From Nitrospina sp052156635 (lineage in GTDB: Bacteria > Nitrospinota > Nitrospinia > Nitrospinales > Nitrospinaceae), in assembly GCF_052156635.1 (NCBI RefSeq), contig NZ_JBQKUO010000001.1:124001-188000 (forward strand): a DNA stretch of 64,000 nt, written 5' to 3'. This document shows, in pieces, positions 41,850 to 50,853 of this stretch; the stretch's first letter is position 1; each line of letters begins with the position of its first letter. Made by a program: the position numbers and the translations under genes. The notes under the pieces were generated by a model. That model ran no database searches. It worked only from the letters and a program-made list of their open reading frames with translations, and was not told where the DNA came from.

Positions 41850-43268
41850 CTATTTTCTGAACGAGTTGTGGAGGTGGTTGAACGACTTCAAAAACATGAG
41901 GCTCATCAGCACAAACAAAGCGTAGGCACTGATCCAGCGGAAAAATTCGGATGCATCCACGAAACTGAGCAGGGTGAGAAAGTACACCGCGCCGACGTTG
42001 CCGTAAGCTCCGGCCATGCCCGCCATCTTGCCGGTGAGGTCCTTGCGGATGAGCGGCACCATGGCGAAGCACGCGCCGTTGCCGGCCTGCGCCAGCATGG
42101 AGCACACCACGCAGAGCGCGATGGCCGCTGTAAGCGGCCATGCCGAAGTGATTTCGCCCATAAACCAATAACAGATCATGCAACCCAATACCAGAACAAA
42201 CAAAACGCGGCGCCGGCCGATCCTGTCCGCCAGCCAGCCGCCGCTGGGCCGCGTGACCAGGTTGAAAAATGCGAAGGAGGATCCCAGGATGCCCGCTGCC
42301 GTGGCCGACAGGGCGAACGTGGTCTCCAGGTATTCGGGAAACATGGAGATCACCGCCAGCTCCGAGCCGAAGGTGAGCGCATAGACAAAACTCAAAACCA
42401 CGATCTGCTGGAACGGGTAATGCCGGTCTGCGTGCAGGCCGTTTTGAAGGCGCGGCAGGTTGACCTGCAGGCAGCGGTATATTTCGAACAGGCAGAACAC
42501 CCCGACCGCCGCCAGCAGCCCCCACATCTCCCAGCCGGAAAGCAACGGCGTGGACGGATGCGACAGCTTCCAGACGAACACGCCAAGCGCGCCGTACAAC
42601 GGCAGGAACAACAGGACCTGCAGGACCAGGTCGCGGTAGGAAGTGACTTCGATGGTTTTTTCGAGCGTGACGGGAAACTGGGTGGCACGTTCGGGAATTT
42701 CTCGCGCCCTATGGTGATACACCCACGCCCAGACGAGGCACAGCACGCCAGAAAACGCCGTGGCCACCCGCCATCCGGTGGCGGGATCGAACGCCGCCGC
42801 GATCGGCGGCAGGGTGAACGCCGCGGCGGCTGCGCCGAAATTGCCCCAGCCCGCGTAGATGCCCTGCGCCGTGCCCATCTTCTCCGGCGGAAACCATTCC
42901 GCAATCATTTTGATGCCGACCACGAATCCCGCGCCGGCAATGCCCATCAGCAGGCGTGCGGCGAGGAATTCATGAAAGCGGGTGCATTGCGCGAAATAAA
43001 GGCTCACCGCACCGGAGAACACCAGCAGGCAGACAAACACGATCTTCGGGCCATGCTGGTCCACCAGCGCGCCGATGACAATGCGCGCGGGAATGGTCAA
43101 CGCCACGTTGCACACCATGAGGATGCGGATCTGGTCCGCACTCAGCCCCGCATGGTGTTCCAGCGTGGTGTTGAAGGGCGCCATGTTGAACCATGTCAGA
43201 AACGTCAGGAAGAAGGCGATCCACGTCAAGTGCAGGACGCCCTGCTGGTTCCTGTCGAATCCGAACAT
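41850..43268 (-). CDS. narK: Nitrate/nitrite transporter, NNP family of MFS
   Basis: 472 residues with about 12 transmembrane helices. Both nitrate-signature-like glycine-rich motifs are present: GWGNFGAAAAAF near residue 140 and AGAYGNVGAVYFL near 430. The helix-2 arginine region and the RPSGGWLADRIGRRR loop are typical of MFS/NNP. The N-terminus FNMAPFNTTLEHHAGLSADQ resembles NasA/NarK. The protein should move nitrite or nitrate across the inner membrane; in a nitrite oxidiser this means nitrite/nitrate exchange or assimilation. A central ~60-residue loop is longer than in many relatives. Confidence 0.9.
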   Translation of the reverse strand: MFGFDRNQQGVLHLTWIAFFLTFLTWFNMAPFNTTLEHHAGLSADQIRILMVCNVALTIPARIVIGALVDQHGPKIVFVCLLVFSGAVSLYFAQCTRFHEFLAARLLMGIAGAGFVVGIKMIAEWFPPEKMGTAQGIYAGWGNFGAAAAAFTLPPIAAAFDPATGWRVATAFSGVLCLVWAWVYHHRAREIPERATQFPVTLEKTIEVTSYRDLVLQVLLFLPLYGALGVFVWKLSHPSTPLLSGWEMWGLLAAVGVFCLFEIYRCLQVNLPRLQNGLHADRHYPFQQIVVLSFVYALTFGSELAVISMFPEYLETTFALSATAAGILGSSFAFFNLVTRPSGGWLADRIGRRRVLFVLVLGCMICYWFMGEITSAWPLTAAIALCVVCSMLAQAGNGACFAMVPLIRKDLTGKMAGMAGAYGNVGAVYFLTLLSFVDASEFFRWISAYALFVLMSLMFLKSFNHLHNSFRK

Positions 43269-43299
43269 GTAAGGCTAAGGGGTCTTTCTTTCGGGATGC

Positions 43300-43617
43300 T
43301 TATTTTGTTTCGGACTCATTCGACATGACCTGGTACTTGCGCACCACGTCGTTGTCGTCGAATTCGACGATGAGGCTTTTGCTCGTGTCGTCACCAATGG
43401 CCCGGTATACGCTTTTCTCGTAAACCCAGACGGGATGCCCGTTTTGCACGCCGGTGCGGAACGGCTCCCCGAACATGGCCTGGATATCCTGCTTGGTGGT
43501 GCTGCCCTGAGTGATGTGTTGCGTCTGCGACAGGTCAAAATCCGTACCCACGGATCCACAACCCGCAAGCAACAACCCCCCGGCCAGCAACATCGAAAAC
43601 AATACATTCTTTTTCAT
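43300..43617 (-). CDS. SmpA/BamE-like small lipoprotein
   Basis: 105 residues after AAGGAGG. Lipoprotein signal with lipobox LAGC at ~17-20. The mature domain shows the SmpA/OmlA fold signature: ITQGSTTKQDIQAMFGEPFR followed by beta strands (VWVYEKSVYR, SLIVEFDDNDVVRKYQV). BamE stabilises the outer-membrane beta-barrel assembly machine, but many bacteria have several paralogues with other roles, so the name is not assigned. It lies 31 bp before the transporter gene in the same direction. Confidence 0.85.
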   Translation of the reverse strand: MKKNVLFSMLLAGGLLLAGCGSVGTDFDLSQTQHITQGSTTKQDIQAMFGEPFRTGVQNGHPVWVYEKSVYRAIGDDTSKSLIVEFDDNDVVRKYQVMSNESETK

Positions 43618-43801
43618 GGCTTAACCTCCTTCCGGAAATCCAGTTTGCATTTCCTGCCTATTCCGCCTGATGGTTCCAGCAGACCGCCGAAACCGATTCG
43701 GGGTCCAAACAGGCCAACTTTCCTGACGGAATGATCCGATTCTATCACGCAGCGGGAGGCAACCCAAACGCAAGTTGGGAAGGGGAATGAAATCAGGGCA
43801 T

Positions 43802-45334
43802 TCAGGTGATGATGTTGTATTTTTCCTGGTGCAGTTTCTGGTTGACCTTGATATTGACTTCGATCCCGTAAAACTTTTCCAGCTCGTCGATGTAGGAGGT
43901 CTCCTCCTCAAAAAGCAAGTCGTACACCGCCGGCGGGACTTCGATGGTGATGTTCTTCGGGGTGAGGTGATTTCCCACCATGCGCTGCAGGGCGCGGATG
44001 ATCTCGTAGCACACCGTGGCGGGGGATTTGATGTGGCCCTTGCCTTCGCAGTAGGGACACGGGTCGCACAAGGTCTGGCTGAGGCTGCCGCGAACGCGTT
44101 TGCGCGTCATCTCGACCAGGCCGAGTTCGGAAATTTTAAGGATGTTGGTGCGCGAGCGGTCAAAGCGCAATTCCTGCTGGAGCGCGCTCCACACGATCTC
44201 TTTGCTTTCTTCTCGCGACATGTCTATGAAATCGACGATGATGATGCCGCCGATGTTGCGCAGCCGCAACTGGTACACGATCTCCTTGACCGCCTCCAGA
44301 TTCGTCTTGAGGATGGTCTCTTCCGGATCGGAGTGGCCGACGAATTTTCCCGTATTGACGTCGATCGCCACCAGCGCCTCGGTCTGGTCGATGGTGATGA
44401 AGCCACCGGACTTGAGCCATATCTTGCGTCCCAGCGCACGGTTGATCTCGATCTCGATGCCGAAGTAGTCGAATATGGGAACCGATTCCTTGTACAGCTC
44501 GATCTTGTCCACCAGCTCCGGCAGGTAATTCGAACAGAACTCGATGCACTTCTCGTAATCGGATTTGGAATCGATGACCAGTCTCTGCACGTCCTCGTTG
44601 AACAGGTCGCGGATGGAGCGGAAGATGAGGTTGAGGTCTTCGTACAACAGGCTGGGCGCCGGTTCCGTTTCCACACGGACTTTCAGGTTGTCACCCAGCT
44701 TGTGCAAAAACTGGATATCGGTTTCGAAATCCACCTTTTGACGGCCCTGGCCGGCGGTACGGATGATGTAGCCTTCGCCCGGGCGGCCGATTTCACCGAT
44801 AATGGCTTTCAGCCTTTCTTTTTCATCCTCATTTTCGATGCGCCGGGACACACACACCTGGTCCACCGTCGGCATGTAAACTATATGCCGACCGGCCAGG
44901 GTGATGTATGAGGTGATGCGCGGGCCCTTGGTGCCAAGCGGGTTTTTTGCCACCTGCACCATGATCTCCTGCCCTTCGCAAAGCAGGTCCTGTATGGGAA
45001 TGTGGTCCATCGAGCGGGTGGGGGACACGGTTTCTCCTTCCTCGTGCCCATCCTTGTCCTCGTTGATGTCCACCTGGTTGGGGTTTTCACCGTCGTCGAG
45101 AAGGTCACCCGCATCGATGTCGCCCACATAGAGAAATCCCGCCTTCTCCAGGCCGATGTCCACGAAGGCCACCTGCATGCCGGGCAGGATCTTGGTGACC
45201 ACCCCTTTATAAACGTTGCCGACGATGCCCCGCTTCGCCTTGTGCTCGACAAAAATTTCCACAAGCTGGTGGTTTTCCACCAGGGCCACGCGGATTTCCC
45301 GCTGATTGGAATTGATGATGATTTCGGATGCCAT
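43802..45334 (-). CDS. rng: Ribonuclease G (Rne/Rng family)
   Basis: 510 residues. It begins EIIINSNQREIRVALVENHQ and has an N-terminal S1 RNA-binding domain (NVYKGVVTKILPGMQVAFVDIGLEKAGFLYVGDI) with a ~35-residue acidic insertion. The catalytic DNase-I-like core carries the two Mg-binding aspartates (VAIDVNTGKF, IIIVDFIDM), and the Zn-link is CDPCPYCEGKG. It lacks the long C-terminal scaffold of RNase E, hence Rng. It processes rRNA and decays mRNA. It lies downstream of rodA, an arrangement recalling mre/rod-rng linkage in other bacteria. Confidence 0.94.
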   Translation of the reverse strand: MASEIIINSNQREIRVALVENHQLVEIFVEHKAKRGIVGNVYKGVVTKILPGMQVAFVDIGLEKAGFLYVGDIDAGDLLDDGENPNQVDINEDKDGHEEGETVSPTRSMDHIPIQDLLCEGQEIMVQVAKNPLGTKGPRITSYITLAGRHIVYMPTVDQVCVSRRIENEDEKERLKAIIGEIGRPGEGYIIRTAGQGRQKVDFETDIQFLHKLGDNLKVRVETEPAPSLLYEDLNLIFRSIRDLFNEDVQRLVIDSKSDYEKCIEFCSNYLPELVDKIELYKESVPIFDYFGIEIEINRALGRKIWLKSGGFITIDQTEALVAIDVNTGKFVGHSDPEETILKTNLEAVKEIVYQLRLRNIGGIIIVDFIDMSREESKEIVWSALQQELRFDRSRTNILKISELGLVEMTRKRVRGSLSQTLCDPCPYCEGKGHIKSPATVCYEIIRALQRMVGNHLTPKNITIEVPPAVYDLLFEEETSYIDELEKFYGIEVNIKVNQKLHQEKYNIIT

Positions 45335-45468
45335 AATTTTAGTGGAAGCCCGGAAGCGTCTTCCGGCCTTCAGACCGATTTTCGTCGTGTGAGGGAGAGC
45401 GGAAAAAGTATATCACGCTCGCAAACGGTTAATTGCGATTTTTTGGTTTAAAAACCAATGGGTTGAAA

Positions 45469-46572
45469 TCAAAGGACATTTCGCCGCATTTCAATATTCA
45501 ATAGCAATCCCAGCGCAAAAAACGTGGTGATGAGCGACGAACCTCCATAACTCATGAGCGGCAAAGGCAGCCCCGTGACGGGAAACAGGCCCACCGTCAT
45601 CCCAATGTTGAAGATAATATAAAACGAAATCGCGGCGACAATGCCCAATCCAAGAAACACCCCAAACCGGTCCGCCGCTCGATATGCAATGTTGAGCCCT
45701 TTCAACACCAGTATCAGGAACAGTGTGAGCAGGACCATCACTCCCAGAAACCCCATTTCCTCCGCATAAACGGAAAAGATGAAGTCCGTGTGCTTTTCAG
45801 GCAAAAAGTTGAGACGGCTCTGAGTTCCCGCGTACAACCCCTTGCCCCAGAACCCCCCGGAACCCACCGCGATCTTCGACTGGATGGTATGGTAACCCGC
45901 ACCCAGAGGATCGAGTTCCGGATTGAACAGGGTCATCACCCTCTGCTTCTGGTAGTCCTTCATCAGAAACCAGGTGAGCGGAGCGAGGATCAATACCGAA
46001 GCCCCCAGCCGCCAAAGGGTTCGAAACTGCATTTCGGCGGCCACCACAAAAACAAAGAAAATAAAGAAGATGATGAGGGCGGTCCCGAGATCCGGCTGCA
46101 GGGCGATCAACCCCCCGAGCACCGCCGTCAACAAAAACGGCACCACCAGGTCTTTCAACTCGTATTTTTGCCCCTGGGGTTTGGCTTCTTCAAAATATTT
46201 GGCGAGGATGATGATGAGGGCGTATTTCGCAAACTCCGAGACCTGTAAGGTGAGGGGACCCAAATGGATCCACCGCTGGGCGCCGGAAGAGACTTTACCG
46301 AAAAACAAAACGTATAAAAGGGCCAGCACCATGCCTGCGTAAATCAACCAGGCGTAACGGCTCCATACCCGGTAGTCCACAGCCACGGCGATGAACATGG
46401 CCACCAGGCCGATCAGAATCCAGTAAATCTGCTTGAGATACAGGCCCCGGAAGAAGGTTTCCACCCGGGTGTGATTGGCACTGTGGATGGTAATCACCCC
46501 GATCCCGGCAATGACCAGGATCAACAGGAAATACCAGAGATTGAAATGGGAAAGCAGCCTTCGGTCCATCAT
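45469..46572 (-). CDS. rodA: Rod-shape-determining peptidoglycan polymerase RodA
   Basis: 367 residues, ~10 transmembrane helices, SEDS family. Characteristic stretches: GAQRWIHLGPLTLQVSEFAK, LQPDLGTALI, HTIQSKIAVGSGGFWGKG, FLPEKHTDFIFSVYAEEMGFLG and the C-terminal GLPLPLMSYGGSSL. It polymerises glycans for cell elongation with a class B PBP. SEDS members FtsW and RodA are separated here by length and by the GVITIHSA N-terminus, favouring RodA. First gene left of the candidate replication origin. Confidence 0.95.
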   Translation of the reverse strand: MMDRRLLSHFNLWYFLLILVIAGIGVITIHSANHTRVETFFRGLYLKQIYWILIGLVAMFIAVAVDYRVWSRYAWLIYAGMVLALLYVLFFGKVSSGAQRWIHLGPLTLQVSEFAKYALIIILAKYFEEAKPQGQKYELKDLVVPFLLTAVLGGLIALQPDLGTALIIFFIFFVFVVAAEMQFRTLWRLGASVLILAPLTWFLMKDYQKQRVMTLFNPELDPLGAGYHTIQSKIAVGSGGFWGKGLYAGTQSRLNFLPEKHTDFIFSVYAEEMGFLGVMVLLTLFLILVLKGLNIAYRAADRFGVFLGLGIVAAISFYIIFNIGMTVGLFPVTGLPLPLMSYGGSSLITTFFALGLLLNIEMRRNVL

Positions 46573-47558
46573 ACTTAATCCAGAAAAAATCCTAGCAAAT
46601 TGGAGGCGGGGAGGACACGACCTTAAAAAGCAGATTTACGAAACACCCCTAAAATGTAGCGTTTTTACGACTCTTTGTAGGATTTAATATTGTGGATAAA
46701 TCTGCGGGTCTTTATACTGACTTCCTCTTGAAAAACATTGCGGCCCCCTTTTCTTTTCCAAGCAAGTAACCCCTTATAAATCAATTATAATTGTTTTTGC
46801 TTAGAATGTAATCGTTATTCCCTTACCCCTTTGTTTTTTTAAGTTTGTAGTGATACTCCCAAAGTTATCCACAGTTTATACACAAATTTTGTGGATACTG
46901 CACTTCCGTTCTCAAAAATCACATAGGCAATTAAAATTCAGCGGACTAAAATGAGACCAGCAGGTTTCTCTTTAGGGACTGGGGAAATTTCACCCGGCAT
47001 ACCGGAAAACCCCTAAAAATAGAGCTCTCCGGACCCACCGCATTTTGCACGCCTTAAATCCTGCTTAAATAAAGGCCTGAATGAGCGTCAAATTTTTGAT
47101 TACCCTCTCAAGCCCATTTTAAAGCACCTCGGGAAGGCATGGAATGCAACCTGGATTATCTCTTTTGGCATACGCCCGGCAACCGCAAAATCCGCATGAC
47201 AAATTTTTGGACAGCCTTCCCGAGTTCATTTGTGGGGCCCTAAAGCAGGCTTATAGAAAAAGAGAGAATAATTGTGAATAACTTAAAAAAATCAGCCTAA
47301 AAAAGGGGCATATTTAAACCATTGGGAAAACCATTGTATTTAGCAGGGTTTAATCATTGGAGTTGGATTGGCGCAATTAAAAAAAAATTACTTTTTTTGA
47401 GTAATAATAGATGACCCCCGTGTTCTACTCACAGGTTTTCCACAACGTGGCTCAATTCCGTAAAAAAAATTGCGAGCCCCCCGTTTTCCACCCCATGTAT
47501 AGAAAAACCGAAATCTTTCAGGTTTCGACCAACTTAGAATATCCTATATATGCAGAAT
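46573..47558. other. Candidate chromosomal replication origin (DnaA-box cluster, AT-rich)
   Basis: 986 bp without a supported gene. DnaA-box sequences (TTATNCACA) occur as perfect matches at 46691-46699 (minus, TTATCCACA), 46865-46873 (plus, TTATCCACA), 46876-46884 (plus, TTATACACA) and 47273-47281 (minus, TTATTCACA). One-mismatch copies occur at 46890-46898 (minus) and 47436-47444 (plus). The AT-rich tract 47240-47410 is a possible unwinding element; a second lies at 46760-46830. Flanking genes run mostly leftward to the left and rightward further to the right. dnaA itself is not in the window. Confidence 0.65.
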
Positions 47559-48464
47559 TCAGGAGTCCACCCACTTCGCCAGGTCTTCCGGGAAGGGTAC
47601 GGTCCAGTCACAACCCTCCCCGGACTGCGGATGGGTCACTTGCAGCCGGTGGGCATGAAGGGCCTGCCGGTCCAGACGCGGGACCGAAGCTCCGCGCAGG
47701 TGACCGTACAAACGGTCTCCAAGGATAGGATGGCCGATAGAGGCGAGGTGTACCCGGATTTGGTGAGTTCGGCCTGTCCTGGGTTCAGCACGCACCAGCG
47801 CGTACTCCCGGAATTGTTTTTCCACGGCGTAGTACGTTTGCGCGTCACGGCCCCCATCATTCAATGCCATTTTCTTGCGATGCACCCGGTGCCGTCCAAT
47901 GGGCGCCTCGATCCAACCCGATGCCGGCTCGACCTTTCCCTTCACCAGCGCGAGGTACACCTTTTTCACCTGCCTTTCCTGGAACTGCTTTAGCAGATTC
48001 TCCAGCGCGGTCGAAGTTTTAGCCACCAGCACGAGACCCGAGGTGTCCTTGTCCAGCCGGTGCACGATGCCCGGACGCTCCACCCCGCCAATGCCGGAAA
48101 GGTCCTTGCAATGATGCAACAACGCATGGACCAGCGTGCCGGTGGAATGACCGGGAGCGGGATGGACCACCATACCCGCCGGCTTGTTCACCACGATCAG
48201 GCTCGCGTCCTCGTACACGATGTCCAGCGGAATGGCTTCCGGGCGCACGTCCAGCGGTTCCGGGTCGGGAACCGTCAATTCCACGCAGTCGCCCGTTTTG
48301 ACTTTATAATTGGACTTGGCAATGGAGCCGTTGACCCTTACCCTGTGAGAGTCGATCAGTTTTTTTATGTAGGATCGGCTGATGTCTGCCTGCACTTCCG
48401 TCAAAAACACATCCAGTCGTTTCGAAGCGCAGGGAGAGTCGATGTCGTATTCAAAGTGTTCCAC
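47559..48464 (-). CDS. rluD: 23S rRNA pseudouridine synthase, RluD type
   Basis: 301 residues; GTG start a few bases after AGGAA. N-terminal S4 RNA-binding domain (KRLDVFLTEVQADISRSYIK), then the RluA-family catalytic domain with the active-site Asp in HRLDKDTSGL (~140). TGRTHQIRVHLASIGHPILGD and HAHRLQVTHP follow. It converts uridines of 23S rRNA helix 69 to pseudouridine in the best-studied members. The assignment as RluD rather than another RluA-family enzyme rests on the S4 domain and length. Confidence 0.92.
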   Translation of the reverse strand: MEHFEYDIDSPCASKRLDVFLTEVQADISRSYIKKLIDSHRVRVNGSIAKSNYKVKTGDCVELTVPDPEPLDVRPEAIPLDIVYEDASLIVVNKPAGMVVHPAPGHSTGTLVHALLHHCKDLSGIGGVERPGIVHRLDKDTSGLVLVAKTSTALENLLKQFQERQVKKVYLALVKGKVEPASGWIEAPIGRHRVHRKKMALNDGGRDAQTYYAVEKQFREYALVRAEPRTGRTHQIRVHLASIGHPILGDRLYGHLRGASVPRLDRQALHAHRLQVTHPQSGEGCDWTVPFPEDLAKWVDS

Positions 48465-48566
48465 GGCAGATTCCTGTCATAGCGGTTCACCGCGCCATTT
48501 CGGCCCTTGTGAGAGGGACATAGGGTGAACGGGTCTTATCATTGTACACGGAACAGGAGGCAGAAG

Positions 48567-49448
48567 ATGCGGTTCTCCATTATCGCGACCCTGGCGGCGG
48601 CCTTTCTGTGCGCCGGCCTGTTTGCAATCCAAACTGGCATTGCCGCCGATGCCAACCGGGTGTTTGTCACCCAGGTCGAGGACACGCGCACGACCGGAGA
48701 CCATTTCGGCCGCTGTGAGGTGGAGCTCACGGTCATGGGACCGGCGGTTTCGGATTCCGCCGGCATTTACGACGTGAAGGTGGGCTACGCCGTGGACGAC
48801 ACGGGCCGCATCCTGATCTCAGACCAAAACACCCGGGGCGGTTTTTTCAAGCACAACAAGGATCGGGAGTCGAAACTCACTCACGACGTTCAGTTGAAAA
48901 ACCCGAACCGCTCCGCCCGGTTTATACAGATCCTTCGCGGCCATGTGCTTCTTTTCCGGCCCTCGGCCTCCAATGGAGGGCAGGTAGAGGTCCGGGGATT
49001 CATGCAGAAACCGGGTGAGTGGATTCAGGATCCCGCCCTCGACGCCTCCGACATCCGCATCATGTACATCACCAAAGAAACACTGGAAAAACGGAAAGCC
49101 GAGCAGAAAAAGAAAATGATGGAAAGCGACGAAATGGAGAAGTTCGGCCAGCAGTTGGGCGACGCCATGCTCAAGATGATCGAGGGCCTGTTCGGCGGCA
49201 TGATGAAGGATTACAAAAACAGCCTGAACTTTATCGTGGAGGATCCGCTGCAGCGGGTGGTCGACATGAAGTTTCTGGATGCCGCGGGCAAGGAGATGGA
49301 CACCGCCTCGCGCAGTCACTTCGGTGAAGTGCGCGCTTACAGTTTCAAGGAGCAACCGTCGCCGGCCACGCGCATGGTGCTGTACCTGGCCTCCCCGGAT
49401 TCCATCCAGCGGGTGCCGTTCGATCTCAAAAACATCGCCCTGCCCTGA
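48567..49448 (+). CDS. Exported protein of unknown function
   Basis: 293 residues from an ATG after CAGGAGG. Signal peptide of ~26 residues (AAFLCAGLFAIQTGIAAD). The mature protein is beta-rich in the first part (RCEVELTVMGPAVSDSAGIYDVKVGYAVDD). It then has a long charged helix with many Lys/Glu/Met (KETLEKRKAEQKKKMMESDE) and a Gly/Met segment (MIEGLFGGMMKDY), ending in a beta domain. Probably periplasmic or outer-membrane associated. Family not recognised. Confidence 0.75.
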   Translation: MRFSIIATLAAAFLCAGLFAIQTGIAADANRVFVTQVEDTRTTGDHFGRCEVELTVMGPAVSDSAGIYDVKVGYAVDDTGRILISDQNTRGGFFKHNKDRESKLTHDVQLKNPNRSARFIQILRGHVLLFRPSASNGGQVEVRGFMQKPGEWIQDPALDASDIRIMYITKETLEKRKAEQKKKMMESDEMEKFGQQLGDAMLKMIEGLFGGMMKDYKNSLNFIVEDPLQRVVDMKFLDAAGKEMDTASRSHFGEVRAYSFKEQPSPATRMVLYLASPDSIQRVPFDLKNIALP

Positions 49449-49466
49449 CCCGCCGACTCTTTCCGG

Positions 49467-49985
49467 CTATTTCTCCAGAAGGCGCGGCATCAGCTCCACC
49501 AGGTTGCACGGCGGGTTGTTGCTGTTGAGCTGGTACACGAGGATGCCGTCCCACGCGTCTTTGCAGGCCCCTGTCGAGCCCGGAAGCGCGAACAGGAACG
49601 TGCCGTTGGCAACCCCTCCGGTGGCGCGTGACTGGATGGTCGAGGTCTTGATGTTCTGGTAACTCAGCCAGCGGAACAGTTCGCCGAAACCGGGTATCGA
49701 TTTATCGTACAGCGCCTCGAACGCTTCCGGCGTCACATCGCGTCCGGTCACGCCGGTGCCGCCGGTGGAGATCACCACGTCCACGTCCGGCGACGCAATC
49801 CATTCCTTCAGCTGTTTCTGGATGAGGTCGATCTCGTCCTTCACGATCTTCCGGTCCACCACCTTGTGGCCCGCTTTCTCGGCGCGCTCGGCCAGCGTGT
49901 TGCCGGACTTGTCGTCGGCTTCGGTGCGCGTGTCGGAAACGGTCATGATGGCGATGTTCACTACTTTACCCGCGGGTGCATCCAT
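49467..49985 (-). CDS. moaB: Molybdenum cofactor biosynthesis protein B (MogA/MoaB family)
   Basis: 172 residues after AAGGAGAT. The MPT-binding fold shows IAIMTVSDTRTEADDKSGN and VVISTGGTGVTGRDVTPEA, with the SGN and TGGTG loops that bind molybdopterin. Family members adenylylate molybdopterin (MogA) or are MoaB paralogues. Length and the DKSGN motif fit MoaB. Molybdenum cofactor is needed by NXR and other DMSO-reductase-family enzymes, in line with the respiratory type suggested by the window. Confidence 0.92.
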   Translation of the reverse strand: MDAPAGKVVNIAIMTVSDTRTEADDKSGNTLAERAEKAGHKVVDRKIVKDEIDLIQKQLKEWIASPDVDVVISTGGTGVTGRDVTPEAFEALYDKSIPGFGELFRWLSYQNIKTSTIQSRATGGVANGTFLFALPGSTGACKDAWDGILVYQLNSNNPPCNLVELMPRLLEK

Positions 49986-50096
49986 TTAAGTATCTCCTTG
50001 GTTCGATGTTGAGGGAATAGTACCAACCCGGTGCGTGCGCTTTCAATTCCTTTGTGCGGTATGGTATAACGAACCTTTCTAAACAGGGGAGAACGC

Positions 50097-50816
50097 ATGC
50101 CCACAGCCATCGTCACCGGAGCCGCCGTGCGCATCGGCAAAGCCCTGGCCTTCCGCCTCGCGGACCGGGGTTACGACCTCGCCGTGCACCACTACCATTC
50201 CCAACCGGAAGACGTGCTCGCCTACGCGAAGTCGAAAGGAGTGAAGGCGAAAGCGTATTCGGTGGACCTCACCGACCTCGCCGCCGCGGAAAAACTCATC
50301 CCCGATGTGCTGAACGATTTTCCCGACGTCGAGGTGCTGATCAACTCCGCCGCCAACTTCATCCAGCAGAACATCGAGGCCACCACCAACGAAACGCTTC
50401 ACGACACCCTGCACCTGAACCTGATGACGCCGTATCTTCTGATGCGCGAATACAGGCGGCGCGTGAACCGGGGCCTCATCGTCAACATCCTCGACGAACG
50501 CATCAACAAGAACATCCCCACCTTCGCCGCCTATTCCGTGGCCAAGGTGGCCCTCGCCCACGCCACGCACCTCGCCGCGGTGGAATGGGGCGACACGGTG
50601 CGGGTGAACGGCATCGCTCCCGGACTCATCCTGCCGCCGCCCGGCCACGGCGACGAGTACCTCACACGCAACGCGCCCTACGTGCCGACCAAAACCCACG
50701 GCAAGGTAGAGGACATCATGCACGGCCTCGATTACCTGCTCACCAGCCGGTTCGTCAACGGCGAGGTGCTGTTCATCGACGGCGGCGAATCGAAAGCGCG
50801 GCGCAGTCCGCAGTAA
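50097..50816 (+). CDS. Short-chain dehydrogenase/reductase (pteridine reductase/FolM-like)
   Basis: 239 residues after AGGGGAG. Rossmann SDR with an unusual cofactor loop TGAAVRIGKALA (instead of TGxxxGIG), as in pteridine reductases and FolM. NSAANFIQQN replaces the NNAG motif, and the active-site YSVAK is at ~143-147, followed by RVNGIAPGLIL. An NADPH-dependent reduction of dihydropterin or dihydrofolate is likely by this similarity. The C-terminus FIDGGESK is typical. Confidence 0.88.
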   Translation: MPTAIVTGAAVRIGKALAFRLADRGYDLAVHHYHSQPEDVLAYAKSKGVKAKAYSVDLTDLAAAEKLIPDVLNDFPDVEVLINSAANFIQQNIEATTNETLHDTLHLNLMTPYLLMREYRRRVNRGLIVNILDERINKNIPTFAAYSVAKVALAHATHLAAVEWGDTVRVNGIAPGLILPPPGHGDEYLTRNAPYVPTKTHGKVEDIMHGLDYLLTSRFVNGEVLFIDGGESKARRSPQ

Positions 50817-50853
50817 CCCCCCCCTTCCCCTTTTTTGCGAAAGGACCGGAACC

